Below, piece after piece: positions 12,303 through 19,633 of a DNA stretch of 21,466 nucleotides. How positions within the stretch are numbered: position 1 is the first letter of the stretch; the number at the start of each line of letters is the position of its first letter. The notes under the pieces are model-generated. The model searched no databases, was not told where the DNA came from, and saw only the letters and a list, made by a program, of their open reading frames with translations. This DNA is from a virus, in the IMG/VR virus record IMGVR_UViG_3300030117_005502, positions 1 to 21,466 of that record. The stretch is one strand, 5' to 3'. The position numbers and the translations under genes are program-made.

Positions 12303-12491
12303 TTGTATACTATGTATGAAATTATTATATTTGCAATTGTACTTTATTTGATTATAACAAATTCTTTTATAAGATTACAAATACAGCGAGATGGAGTATT
12401 TCTTATTTTTAAAAGAAAAGAATATACATACGATTTAGAAGAAGGAAAATATAAAGAAGAAATTGTTATATCAATAAGAAGATTAATATAG
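12303..12491 (+). CDS. Small membrane protein
   Basis: A 62-residue protein with an N-terminal membrane segment (IIIFAIVLYLIITNSFI) and a polar, charged remainder (IFKRKEYTYDLEEGKYKEEIV). The in-frame ATG at 12312 (MYEIII) is an equally good start. Its TAG stop shares a base with the GTG start of the next gene. No family recognised. Confidence 0.55.
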   Translation: MYTMYEIIIFAIVLYLIITNSFIRLQIQRDGVFLIFKRKEYTYDLEEGKYKEEIVISIRRLI

Positions 12492-13066
12492 TGTTAACAA
12501 AAATACCTTTTAATATGAAAGTAGAAATAAATTTTGAAGTACTAAGCCAAACAGAAATGAGTGCTGATGATTTTATTTACCTATATATTATATACAGAAA
12601 AGGTTATAATTACCTAGACAATCTTAATCTTAAACCAAATTTAGACGAGTTACAAGCCAAAGGCTATGTACAGTTAGGCGAGACACCTGATCAACATTAT
12701 GTAAGACAAGAGTTTATAGAACTTTTTTCTTCTGATTTTGATCAGATGTTTGCCGAGCTTGTTTCAACATACCCTATGAAAGTTAACTCACCTGGACGTG
12801 GAATTAGAATCTTGCATGCTAAGGATCCAAACGCTAGAGCAAATGAAAAATCTAAAAATAGATACAAAAAAATTGTTAGTGGAAAGCTTTATAAACATAA
12901 ACATATAATAGCTTGTTTAAAAAAACAATTGATTGTAGATAAAGAAAGTTTAGCTTATTTGCAAAATTTAGAAACTTGGATTAATAACCATACTTGGGAA
13001 AAGTATGAAAACTTAGATGAAAATGACACAAGAGAAACTACCACACGCATTACAAGATCCCTTTAA
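12491..13066 (+). CDS. Hypothetical protein upstream of the DnaB helicase
   Basis: A 191-residue protein I do not recognise. The first 75 residues are mixed helix/sheet (EVLSQTEMSADDFIYLYIIY, LDELQAKGYVQLGE), with a look of a winged helix; the rest is helical and basic (RGIRILHAKDPNARANEKSKNRYKK). The start may be the GTG at 12491, coupled to the upstream TAG, or the ATG at 12515 with an A-rich leader. Its 3' end overlaps the helicase gene by 50 nt. Its position suggests a helicase loader or replisome organiser, but no motif confirms this. Confidence 0.65.
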   Translation: MLTKIPFNMKVEINFEVLSQTEMSADDFIYLYIIYRKGYNYLDNLNLKPNLDELQAKGYVQLGETPDQHYVRQEFIELFSSDFDQMFAELVSTYPMKVNSPGRGIRILHAKDPNARANEKSKNRYKKIVSGKLYKHKHIIACLKKQLIVDKESLAYLQNLETWINNHTWEKYENLDENDTRETTTRITRSL

Positions 13067-13967
13067 GGATAGGGGCTTTCAAACTATTGAGAAAGCCGTT
13101 AAACACTCTTTATATCACATTAGAAGTGGTATGAATGGGAATCGTAATGTTTTTCCTACAAAATGGGAAAGATTAAATAAAAATTTGTTAGGTGGATTAC
13201 AGCCTGGAAAAATGTATGTAGTTGCAGGTAGACCTGGAGTTGGAAAGTCTGCATTTAGTAATCAACTTATATTTGATACACTAGATGTAAATAATACTAA
13301 AAAATTATTAGTATTATATTGGACTTTTGAAATGCCTGGGTATCAGCAAATTCTACGAGCTGGCTCAAAAAAAGCTCGAAAACAAGTTTTAGAACTTTTA
13401 TCTGTAGAAGAAAAATTATCAGATAAAGCTTTTAATCAATATAGGGCAGAAGTTATAAAATATAATAACTATCCTATATATTTTAATAATATTCCTAGAG
13501 ATATGGAATTTATTAAAGAAACAAATGTTGAGGTGTGTAATAAAAAACCTGATACTATTGTTATTAATGTTTTTGATCATTCTAGATTAGTGTTAGGAAG
13601 CGCTGAATCAGAATTACAAAGATTAAATACAGTAAGTAAAGGATGTATGTGGATGCAATCTCGTATGGGAGTAATAAACATACTTTTATCACAGCTTAAC
13701 CGTAATATTGAACAAGAACATAGAGCTAAAGCTCAATATCAACCATTGCTAACAGATTTATTTGGCGGTGATAGTATTGGACAAGATGCACATGTTGTTA
13801 TGATGTTACAAAGACCTTTTGATTTATATGGTATTACTGATTTGTACTGTAACGAAGATCCTAGAGGACTTCTTGCATGTCATGTAGAGAAAAACCGTGA
13901 TGGTTTACTTGGTATGATACCTTATGAAGCAAAAATGGAAACATTTACAATAACTGAAAGAAAATAA
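13017..13967 (+). CDS. dnaB: DnaB-family replicative helicase (C-terminal domain only)
   Basis: A 316-residue RecA-like hexameric helicase without the usual N-terminal domain of DnaB (about 450 residues in bacteria). TKWERLNKNLLGGLQPGKMYVVAGRPGVGKS is the standard DnaB entry, with Walker A at 71-78. WTFEMPG corresponds to the conserved SLEM segment, DTIVINVFDHSRL to the Walker B strand, LLSQLNR to motif H3, and DLFGGDSIGQDA with the later HVEKNRDG to H4 and the arginine finger region. It unwinds DNA ahead of the polymerase and would work with the primase at 16325. The start may also be the ATG at 13023. Confidence 0.9.
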   Translation: MKMTQEKLPHALQDPFKDRGFQTIEKAVKHSLYHIRSGMNGNRNVFPTKWERLNKNLLGGLQPGKMYVVAGRPGVGKSAFSNQLIFDTLDVNNTKKLLVLYWTFEMPGYQQILRAGSKKARKQVLELLSVEEKLSDKAFNQYRAEVIKYNNYPIYFNNIPRDMEFIKETNVEVCNKKPDTIVINVFDHSRLVLGSAESELQRLNTVSKGCMWMQSRMGVINILLSQLNRNIEQEHRAKAQYQPLLTDLFGGDSIGQDAHVVMMLQRPFDLYGITDLYCNEDPRGLLACHVEKNRDGLLGMIPYEAKMETFTITERK

Positions 13968-13968
13968 T

Positions 13969-14169
13969 ATGAAAGAATTTATTAAAATACCAGTTTATTA
14001 TTATGAAAATAATGCTGGCGAGATAATTATAGATAAAGATTCTATGTTAAGTGATTTTTATTTAGAAACGCGAAAAGTAATTTTAGAAACAAAAGTAGGT
14101 AAAAGAGCTGCATTTAAAAACCTACATAAAAATAGAAACAATGAAAGAAAAAGCGATAGAGATTTGTAG
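13969..14169 (+). CDS. Hypothetical small protein
   Basis: A 66-residue protein that starts just after the helicase stop (MKEFIKIPVYYYENNAG), beta-like at first and then basic and helical (KVGKRAAFKNLHKNRNNERKSDRDL). It overlaps the next gene by 29 nt. Its position between helicase and Sak4 suggests a replication accessory, without direct evidence. Confidence 0.55.
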   Translation: MKEFIKIPVYYYENNAGEIIIDKDSMLSDFYLETRKVILETKVGKRAAFKNLHKNRNNERKSDRDL

Positions 14170-14338
14170 AAATTTAACACAAACTCTTAAAAAATTAAAA
14201 GAAGCACCAAAAATAATTAAAAGTAGAAGTAGTGCTTATGAACCAACAAGAGCAAGTAGAAGAACTTTATTAAAACAATTAAATTCTTTGAAAGAAAAAT
14301 ATGATTTAACAGAAGAGGATTTAATATTAAAACAATAA
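14141..14338 (+). CDS. Hypothetical small helical protein
   Basis: A 65-residue, basic, helical protein (MKEKAIEICRNLTQTLKKLKEAPK) with a linker (SRSSAYEPTRASRR) and a C-terminal helix (LKQLNSLKEKYDLTEEDLI) suited to coiled-coil formation. It begins 29 nt inside its neighbour and ends 5 nt before the Sak4 gene. No function assigned. Confidence 0.5.
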   Translation: MKEKAIEICRNLTQTLKKLKEAPKIIKSRSSAYEPTRASRRTLLKQLNSLKEKYDLTEEDLILKQ

Positions 14339-14343
14339 TAGAT

Positions 14344-15042
14344 ATGGAATTACCAAAAACAGTGGTTAAGGCGTCCCGTAAATCGCCTAAAAACATGATA
14401 ATATATGGAGCTCCTAAAATAGGTAAAACTACAGTATTATCACAATTAAATGATTGTTTAATTATTGACTTAGAAGATGGATCTGATATGGTAGATGCTT
14501 TAAAAATTAAAGTAAAAAACCTTAAAGAATTAGCTGATGTTGGAAGAGAAATAATTAAACAAGGAAAACCATATAAATATATTGCTATTGACACTATTAG
14601 TAAATTAGAAGAATGGTGTGAAGAAGAAGGCAAACAAATTTATATGAAAACTCCTATGGGTAAAAACTTTGAGACAAAGAATCCTGGCATGTCAATACTA
14701 TCACTGCCTAACGGCGCTGGCTATTTATATTTAAGAATGGCATATAAAAAATGGATAGATAGAATGAATATGTTAGCTGATCACATTATCTTAGTTGGAC
14801 ACTTAAAGGACAAAATGCTTGAGAAAAAAGGCAAAGAGGTTGCTGTAAAGGACCTTGATTTGACTGGTAAAATTAAGCAAATCACATGTGCTAATGCTGA
14901 TGCTGTTGGTTATATTTATAGAGAAGATGATGAAACTATGGTTTCATTTAATTCTTTAGAAGATGTAACTGCAGGATCTAGATGTGAGCACCTAAAAGGT
15001 CAGACTATACCTTTAAAATGGTCAGAAATATTTATAGATTAA
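14344..15042 (+). CDS. Sak4-like recombination ATPase (AAA_24)
   Basis: A 232-residue RecA-core ATPase. Walker A GAPKIGKT is at 22-29, Walker B YIAIDTIS at 79-86 with D83, and the strand HIILVGHLKDK carries H153 where this family has a conserved sensor. Sak4 proteins are short Rad51-like single-strand annealing enzymes used in phage recombination, and work with an SSB (established). Here the SSB is encoded two genes downstream, which fits. The protein acts on ssDNA at forks and ends. It starts 5 nt after the previous stop, with the ATG at 14344. Confidence 0.85.
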   Translation: MELPKTVVKASRKSPKNMIIYGAPKIGKTTVLSQLNDCLIIDLEDGSDMVDALKIKVKNLKELADVGREIIKQGKPYKYIAIDTISKLEEWCEEEGKQIYMKTPMGKNFETKNPGMSILSLPNGAGYLYLRMAYKKWIDRMNMLADHIILVGHLKDKMLEKKGKEVAVKDLDLTGKIKQITCANADAVGYIYREDDETMVSFNSLEDVTAGSRCEHLKGQTIPLKWSEIFID

Positions 15043-15065
15043 TTAACTTAAAAACCAATTAAATT

Positions 15066-15446
15066 ATGATTGAAGTAAGAACGGCTGCTGAGCCTAATAA
15101 TACAGAAACTGTAACAAAACCGACAAGAATTACCACTACTATGATTTTAAATGATTTAGACAATGGAATTGATAGAACAGGAATTCAAGAAAAATACGGT
15201 TTAGAAAAATGGGAAGTAACTCAAATGTTTCAACACCCTACATTAAAAGGTAGAAAAGCTAAAAAAGTTAAAAAACTATCTTTTGAGTTTGTAGATGATA
15301 CTACACCAGATCCTAACCAGACTAGTATTCCTGTAGAAGATACAGTAGAGGAAGCTTCTAGTATGTTATATGGAGTAGATAATACTAATGTAGAATCTAC
15401 AATGAATTCTTTTGATGAAGATGTAGATGATTCTAATCAATATTAA
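15066..15446 (+). CDS. Helix-turn-helix protein with an acidic tail
   Basis: A 126-residue protein. Residues 20-60 (TRITTTMILNDLDNGIDRTGIQEKYGLEKWEVTQMFQHP) have the pattern of a helix-turn-helix of the small-regulator type (IQEKYGLEKWEV as helix-turn-helix), followed by a basic patch (GRKAKKVKKL), then a disordered acidic tail (SFDEDVDDSNQY). The acidic tail suggests interaction with a basic partner, perhaps the SSB or Sak4 that flank it. Leader has the AACCAATTAAATT element. Confidence 0.65.
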   Translation: MIEVRTAAEPNNTETVTKPTRITTTMILNDLDNGIDRTGIQEKYGLEKWEVTQMFQHPTLKGRKAKKVKKLSFEFVDDTTPDPNQTSIPVEDTVEEASSMLYGVDNTNVESTMNSFDEDVDDSNQY

Positions 15447-15472
15447 TTATTAACTTTTAAAAAATAATAAAA

Positions 15473-16252
15473 ATGGCAATACAAAGTAATGCAAGCACCG
15501 AAGAAGTAGTAGGTGGAATTAAAACGTACTCAGGTCTTACTAATGTTAATGTAATAGCTGTTAATCCTTCAATGGCAGAATTACACGCTTTAGACATTAA
15601 TGTTAAACAAGAACCTAACTATACAGTAACTATTGGGGATCAAGATTATAACAAAATTACTTTTTGGGTAAAAAACACAGAAAGTAGTTATAGATTTGAT
15701 ATTCTAGTTCAACCTAATATTAGAGTTTCTCAATCAGGTAAAAATCAATGGATGAATTCTGTTGGTCAAGCTACTTGGTCAGAAAATGAGCCAGAATATG
15801 AATGGTTTAAGAAAGATGGTTTACATAAAGCTTATGTAGGCGAAGAAACTTTAATAAATTTCGTTAAAGCTTGGGCAAACGTTAGACAAGGTGATGAAGT
15901 TTCATTTGATACTTTAGATAACATTGTTAAAGGTAACGTTTCTGAACTTAAAGAACTTGTAAAAGTTTTAAAAGATAACCAAGTTAGAGTACTTATGGGT
16001 GTAAAAGATGATAAATATCAAACTATTTACACTAAGTATTTTGGTAGAGTAAAACCTCAAAGAGATGATTTATTTATTAAAGCTTTAAATGATGACTATG
16101 GTCAATTTAATGCTGATTTTAATGCAGATCTTGTTTGGGGAGAGCATAAATCTACAGCTAGTTTAATTACTCCTGATTCTAATGGACAAGTTACATCAGA
16201 AGATGAGGAGTGGTCAACTGAAGATCAAAAGAAAGCTGATCTACCATTCTAA
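15473..16252 (+). CDS. ssb: Single-stranded DNA-binding protein
   Basis: A 259-residue protein with a beta-rich core (YTVTIGDQDYNKITFWVKN, YRFDILVQPNIRVS), a helical insert (SELKELVKVLKDNQ), and a long acidic, disordered C-terminus ending KKADLPF. The last residues match the SSB tip (E. coli DDDIPF), which recruits partner enzymes. I judge this the phage SSB; crAss-like phages carry one of similar size in this module. It is the last gene before a strong terminator, suggesting high abundance. It would protect ssDNA at the fork and load Sak4. Confidence 0.75.
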   Translation: MAIQSNASTEEVVGGIKTYSGLTNVNVIAVNPSMAELHALDINVKQEPNYTVTIGDQDYNKITFWVKNTESSYRFDILVQPNIRVSQSGKNQWMNSVGQATWSENEPEYEWFKKDGLHKAYVGEETLINFVKAWANVRQGDEVSFDTLDNIVKGNVSELKELVKVLKDNQVRVLMGVKDDKYQTIYTKYFGRVKPQRDDLFIKALNDDYGQFNADFNADLVWGEHKSTASLITPDSNGQVTSEDEEWSTEDQKKADLPF

Positions 16253-16275
16253 ACTAATTTTAATAACAAATATTA

Positions 16276-16307
16276 AGAGGCAGGGATTTCATCTCTGCCT
16301 TTTTTTA
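16276..16307 (+). terminator. Intrinsic terminator after ssb
   Basis: AGGCAGGGA pairs with TCTCTGCCT across a TTTCA loop (9 bp with one G-U), followed by TTTTTT. It lies 24 nt after the SSB stop. The genes after it (primase onward) either need readthrough or their own promoter; only a near match, TAAATTCG, is seen at 16311-16318. Confidence 0.85.
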
Positions 16308-16324
16308 TTTAAATTCGCAAACTT

Positions 16325-17323
16325 ATGATAGAAAATAGAAATAGTAATGATTATCTACATACTGATGTTATTTTGCAAAAAATAAGTGATTATGATATTT
16401 TTAGATATTATTGTCCTAATTTCAAAGAATTAGGTAAAAAATTTAAAAGTGATTTAAGAGAGGATAAAACACCTTCTGTTTCTATTATAAAATGGAATAA
16501 TAAATTATTATATAAAGATTTTGGGTATTCTGAGCATACTTTTGATTGCTTTTCTTATGTAAAAAATAAATTTAATTGTGACTTTTATAGTGCTTTAAGA
16601 ATTATAGATGCTGATTTTAATCTTAAACTCTCTACAAAAGTAGAAGAAATTGCTTTTACTATGGGATATATAGGGTATTCAAGAACAACTCCTGCATATG
16701 AAAAAACAGAAACAATAATACAAAAAAGAAAAAGGAATTGGAATTATGTAGATAAAAAATACTGGTCTAAATATTTGATTAATAAGGAAATATTACTTAA
16801 ATTTGGCGTCGAACCTATAACGCATTATTGGATAAATGGTAATAGATTTACCTGTAAATCAATAACTTATGCATATAGGTTTAAAAATAAATATAAAATA
16901 TATGCACCTTATGAAAAATATAATAAATGGATTAGTAACACGAATAAAAAAGTTATTCAAGGATATAATCAATTACCTGAAAAAGGGAATATCTGTGTTA
17001 TTACATCATCTCTCAAGGATGTTATGTGCTTGTTCAAAATGGGCGTCCCTTCAATCGCCTTGCAATCAGAAATGCAGCTGCCAGAATCAAAAACCATTGA
17101 AGAAATCCAAGAGAGGTTCAAAAAAATAGCAATATTTTATGATAATGATTTTACCAATATAAATAATCCAGGACAAACAATGGCAATGAAAATTTGTAAT
17201 AAATATAAATTTATAAAAAATATTTGTTTACCTGAAGAATATGAAGTAAAAGATATATCAGATTATATTGAAAAATTTCAATCTACAAAACTAGTAAAAA
17301 CCTTAATAAATAATGTAATGTGA
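16325..17323 (+). CDS. DnaG-type primase with TOPRIM domain
   Basis: A 332-residue primase that makes RNA primers for lagging-strand synthesis. The N-terminus keeps the DnaG zinc-domain framework (REDKTPSVSI at 45-54, FDCFSYVK) but has lost the Cys/His ligands. The TOPRIM part begins NICVITSSLKDVMCLFKMG (222-240): D232 is kept, but the catalytic Glu is replaced by Ser (S228). FYDND (271-275) supplies the DxD motif, and KDISDYI (309-315) is the usual end. Fold and position fit a phage primase working with the DnaB helicase. It overlaps the next gene by 4 nt (GTGA). Confidence 0.8.
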   Translation: MIENRNSNDYLHTDVILQKISDYDIFRYYCPNFKELGKKFKSDLREDKTPSVSIIKWNNKLLYKDFGYSEHTFDCFSYVKNKFNCDFYSALRIIDADFNLKLSTKVEEIAFTMGYIGYSRTTPAYEKTETIIQKRKRNWNYVDKKYWSKYLINKEILLKFGVEPITHYWINGNRFTCKSITYAYRFKNKYKIYAPYEKYNKWISNTNKKVIQGYNQLPEKGNICVITSSLKDVMCLFKMGVPSIALQSEMQLPESKTIEEIQERFKKIAIFYDNDFTNINNPGQTMAMKICNKYKFIKNICLPEEYEVKDISDYIEKFQSTKLVKTLINNVM

Positions 17324-18453
17324 AAACAAAAAATGAAATCAAAAAATTTTTAAAAGAAAAACCAGGATATTTAAAAGAAGGAGCAGAAAGATTATCTGAA
17401 AGATTAGACTGTAGTGTAGATACTTGTAGAAATGCGTTAAAAGAAGCAAGAATAGAAGCAAAAGAAAATGGTTTTGATTTAGAAAATATAAATAAATCAG
17501 AAATCTCAGAATTTAAAAAGTTTTTAAAAGAAAATGAGATTAATGAAGAAGATGTAAAGTCTGTTAAATTTTGGCAAAATATGTCAGGAGATCATAGATT
17601 TTCTGTAGTTGTAAAAAGTGAAGATGATGTAATAAAAAAATTAAAAGAAGAATTAGTAGAATATATAGAAAGTTATAGTCCTATAGTAGAAGCAAATTAT
17701 GAAACTAAAAAAGATCCTGTAGCTTATGAAATATCTTTACCAGATATTCATTATGGTAAAATGGATGGACAAACTTTAGATGAATCTGAAGAAGATTATA
17801 TGAATACAGTTAAAGATCTTTTAAATAAAGCAAATGGATTAAACATAGAACGTATTATACTACCTATTGGTAATGATGGGATGAACTCTGAAGGGTACTC
17901 TCGTGCAACAACCAAAGGAACCCCTCAACATGACTCTGCAGAATGGCAAGAAACGTTTGTAGGATATTGTGGCTTAATGGTAAGAACAATTTCATATTTA
18001 GCACGCACTTGCCCTGTAGATGTTGTAATAATACAAGGTAATCATGATTATGAAAGAATGTTTTATGCTGGAGAATTTCTTAAAGCTTTTTTCTTAAGTG
18101 ATGAAAGAATTACAATAGACAATAATTATAATTCAAGAAAATATTACACTTATGGTGTTAATATGATTATGTTTACTCACGGAGATAAAGAAAAGCCTGC
18201 AGAAATGCCTTTAATAATGGCCACAGAAGAGCCAATGATGTTTGCTAAAGCAAAATTTAGAGAAGTTCATTGTGGACATTTACATAAAGAAATGGTAAAT
18301 GAGTATCGAGGAGTTAAAGTTAGATTTATTCCGTCTATTTGTGGCAATGATGCTTGGCATAAAATGATGGGTTATGAAGCAAAAAGAACTGGACAAGCTC
18401 ATATATGGAGTAAGAATAGAGGGTATGAAGGATATTTACAAACTAACTTGTGA
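17320..18453 (+). CDS. Metallophosphoesterase with N-terminal HTH
   Basis: A 377-residue calcineurin-like phosphoesterase, similar in layout to SbcD/Mre11-type phage nucleases. Metal-binding motifs are complete: LPDIH with D142 and H144, PIGND with D186 (in place of GDxxD), QGNHD (239-243), FTHGD with H287, and CGHLH (318-322). The first 50 residues (GYLKEGAERLSERLDCSVDTCRNALKEAR) look like a helix-turn-helix, then comes a linker to about residue 130. It would cut or process DNA or nucleotides; the substrate is unknown. The start is GTG, overlapping the primase stop by 4 nt (GTGA). Such enzymes occur in crAss-like phages (established). Confidence 0.85.
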   Translation: MKTKNEIKKFLKEKPGYLKEGAERLSERLDCSVDTCRNALKEARIEAKENGFDLENINKSEISEFKKFLKENEINEEDVKSVKFWQNMSGDHRFSVVVKSEDDVIKKLKEELVEYIESYSPIVEANYETKKDPVAYEISLPDIHYGKMDGQTLDESEEDYMNTVKDLLNKANGLNIERIILPIGNDGMNSEGYSRATTKGTPQHDSAEWQETFVGYCGLMVRTISYLARTCPVDVVIIQGNHDYERMFYAGEFLKAFFLSDERITIDNNYNSRKYYTYGVNMIMFTHGDKEKPAEMPLIMATEEPMMFAKAKFREVHCGHLHKEMVNEYRGVKVRFIPSICGNDAWHKMMGYEAKRTGQAHIWSKNRGYEGYLQTNL

Positions 18454-18893
18454 GAAGAAAAAGAAAAATAATTAAAAATAAAAAAGTTAGAAATGCTACA
18501 AGTAAAGTATATAAAGGTATAAAATTTAGATCAAAGCTTGAACTTTTTACATATAAAAAATTAGAAGAAGCTGGTATAAAATCATTATACGAAAAGAAAA
18601 AATATATTTTACAAGAAGGATTTCATTATACAACTGATTGTTATGAACCTCATAAATCTAAAGGGTTTATAAACAATACATACAAAATTAGAGATATTAC
18701 ATATACACCTGATTTTGTAGACCCCAATGGTAAATGGATTATAGAAGTTAAAGGATTTGCTAATGATGTATTTCCTATTAAATGGAAATTATTTAAAAAT
18801 TATCTCTTAACTTTAAAAAATCCTCCTATTTTATATTTACCTAAAAATCAAGGTCAAGTTTTAAAAACAATAGATCTTATCAAAAAACCATAA
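18450..18893 (+). CDS. PD-(D/E)XK endonuclease (DUF1064-like)
   Basis: A 147-residue nuclease of the phage DUF1064/Holliday-junction-resolvase type. A basic N-terminus (MRRKRKIIKNKKVRN) precedes KFRSKLELFTYKKLEE, whose E31 is a conserved acid. ITYTPDFVDPNGKWIIEVKGF (83-103) contains D88, E99 and K101, the PD...EVK active site. It would cut branched or double-stranded DNA, resolving recombination or preparing DNA for packaging. GTG start, overlapping the phosphoesterase by 4 nt (GTGA). The catalytic motif is clear; substrate is inference. Confidence 0.8.
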   Translation: MRRKRKIIKNKKVRNATSKVYKGIKFRSKLELFTYKKLEEAGIKSLYEKKKYILQEGFHYTTDCYEPHKSKGFINNTYKIRDITYTPDFVDPNGKWIIEVKGFANDVFPIKWKLFKNYLLTLKNPPILYLPKNQGQVLKTIDLIKKP

Positions 18894-18980
18894 GGATAGA
18901 AAGAAGGCTTTGTAATCATTTTATTAACCTGCTGTTATACTTTGTTAACGATTACCGTTTCCTTCTTTCTTCCTTTTTTA
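18892..18980 (+). ncRNA. Structured intergenic RNA D / terminator
   Basis: AGAAAGAAGG (18898-18907) pairs perfectly with 18961-18970; AAGGA/TCCTT (18892-18896 with 18971-18975) extends it to 15 bp with one bulged T. Inside are GTAATC/GATTAC (18912-18917 with 18950-18955) and TTAAC/GTTAA (18924-18928 with 18944-18948). The T-run (18974-18979) after it makes a terminator function possible, though the loop is unusually long. It resembles RNAs A-C and ends 27 nt before the next ATG. Confidence 0.55.
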
Positions 18981-18981
18981 C

Positions 18982-18998
18982 TAACCAATTAAACATTA
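18982..18998 (+). repeat. Repeated leader element before the zinc-ribbon gene
   Basis: An exact second copy of the TAACCAATTAAACATTA found at 6835-6851, here just before the ATG at 19003. Two identical 17-mers in the same place relative to a start codon suggest a conserved function, probably in translation or RNA processing. Confidence 0.5.
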
Positions 18999-19002
18999 AC
19001 TT

Positions 19003-19245
19003 ATGCTAGATCAAAATTATGATAGGTGGAAAACTGCGTCGCCACCTGAAAACGATGACGTTAGCCCTTGCTGTGGAGATGACTATACAGACGAGGTAGA
19101 TGAAGAAGGTTTTGAAGTTTTCACATGTGATAATTGTGGAGATGAATTTGATGAACCTATTCCACAATGGGAATATGATGAACAAACACGTGATTATTGG
19201 GCTGAATTACGTAGTGATGAAGAAAGATTAGAACGAGATGAATAG
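19003..19245 (+). CDS. Acidic zinc-ribbon protein
   Basis: An 80-residue, strongly acidic protein with two cysteine pairs, C23-C24 in SPCCGDD and C42/C45 in FTCDNCGDEF, spaced like a zinc ribbon (CC or CxxC ... CxxC). The C-terminus (YWAELRSDEERLERDE) is a charged helix. Similar small acidic zinc ribbons are found in phages, function unknown to me. It has the leader element and overlaps the next gene by 8 nt. Confidence 0.65.
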   Translation: MLDQNYDRWKTASPPENDDVSPCCGDDYTDEVDEEGFEVFTCDNCGDEFDEPIPQWEYDEQTRDYWAELRSDEERLERDE

Positions 19246-19633
19246 TCTTAATTATAATAAATGGGTTAAAAATATTAAAGAAGGAGATGTTGTATTACTA
19301 ATGGAAAGTCAACAAGTCTATAGTAATCCTATAATTTTTATAAGCTGGAATGGCCATAGTGCTACTAATGGATATAGAGCTCAATATATTTATATACCAG
19401 ATTATGAAAGTTCATTTGGCCCTTGGTGGAAAGATAAAGATGAAGAAGAAATAAAAAAGGAAGCTGACAAAGCATGGAAAAAGCGTATTAAAGATTATAA
19501 ACCTGGATGTATGCTTGCTACAATAAACGCTAATGCAGAGAAAAAATTATTTCCTTTCCCAAAAGAATTTTTGACTAAAAATCAATTAAAATTTGTTAAA
19601 CTAATTAAACAATTACATTATTATGAGTATTAA
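19238..19633 (+). CDS. Hypothetical protein upstream of rIIA-like gene
   Basis: A 131-residue protein with beta-rich ends (GDVVLLMESQQVYSNPIIFISW) and a helical, acidic middle (WWKDKDEEEIKKEADKAWKKR). The opening (a G-D-V-V-L strand then V-YSNPI) resembles a small SH3-like barrel, but no family is certain. It overlaps its upstream neighbour by 8 nt and the rIIA-like gene by 11 nt. Confidence 0.6.
   Translation: MNSLNYNKWVKNIKEGDVVLLMESQQVYSNPIIFISWNGHSATNGYRAQYIYIPDYESSFGPWWKDKDEEEIKKEADKAWKKRIKDYKPGCMLATINANAEKKLFPFPKEFLTKNQLKFVKLIKQLHYYEY

Noticed and set aside
14217-14633. 138-residue minus-strand frame
   Set aside because: It lies opposite the Sak4 ATPase gene, including Walker A and part of Walker B, with no leader or neighbours on that strand.
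16869-17129. 86-residue plus-strand frame inside the primase gene
   Set aside because: It overlaps the TOPRIM domain in another frame; composition is Lys/Ile/Asn-rich shadow sequence.
4239-19633. TAG stop-codon reassignment, known in some crAss-like phages
   Set aside because: Several genes end in TAG directly before a terminator or next start (4466, 7815, 12491, 14169, 19245), and the long genes have no internal TAG, so the standard code fits.
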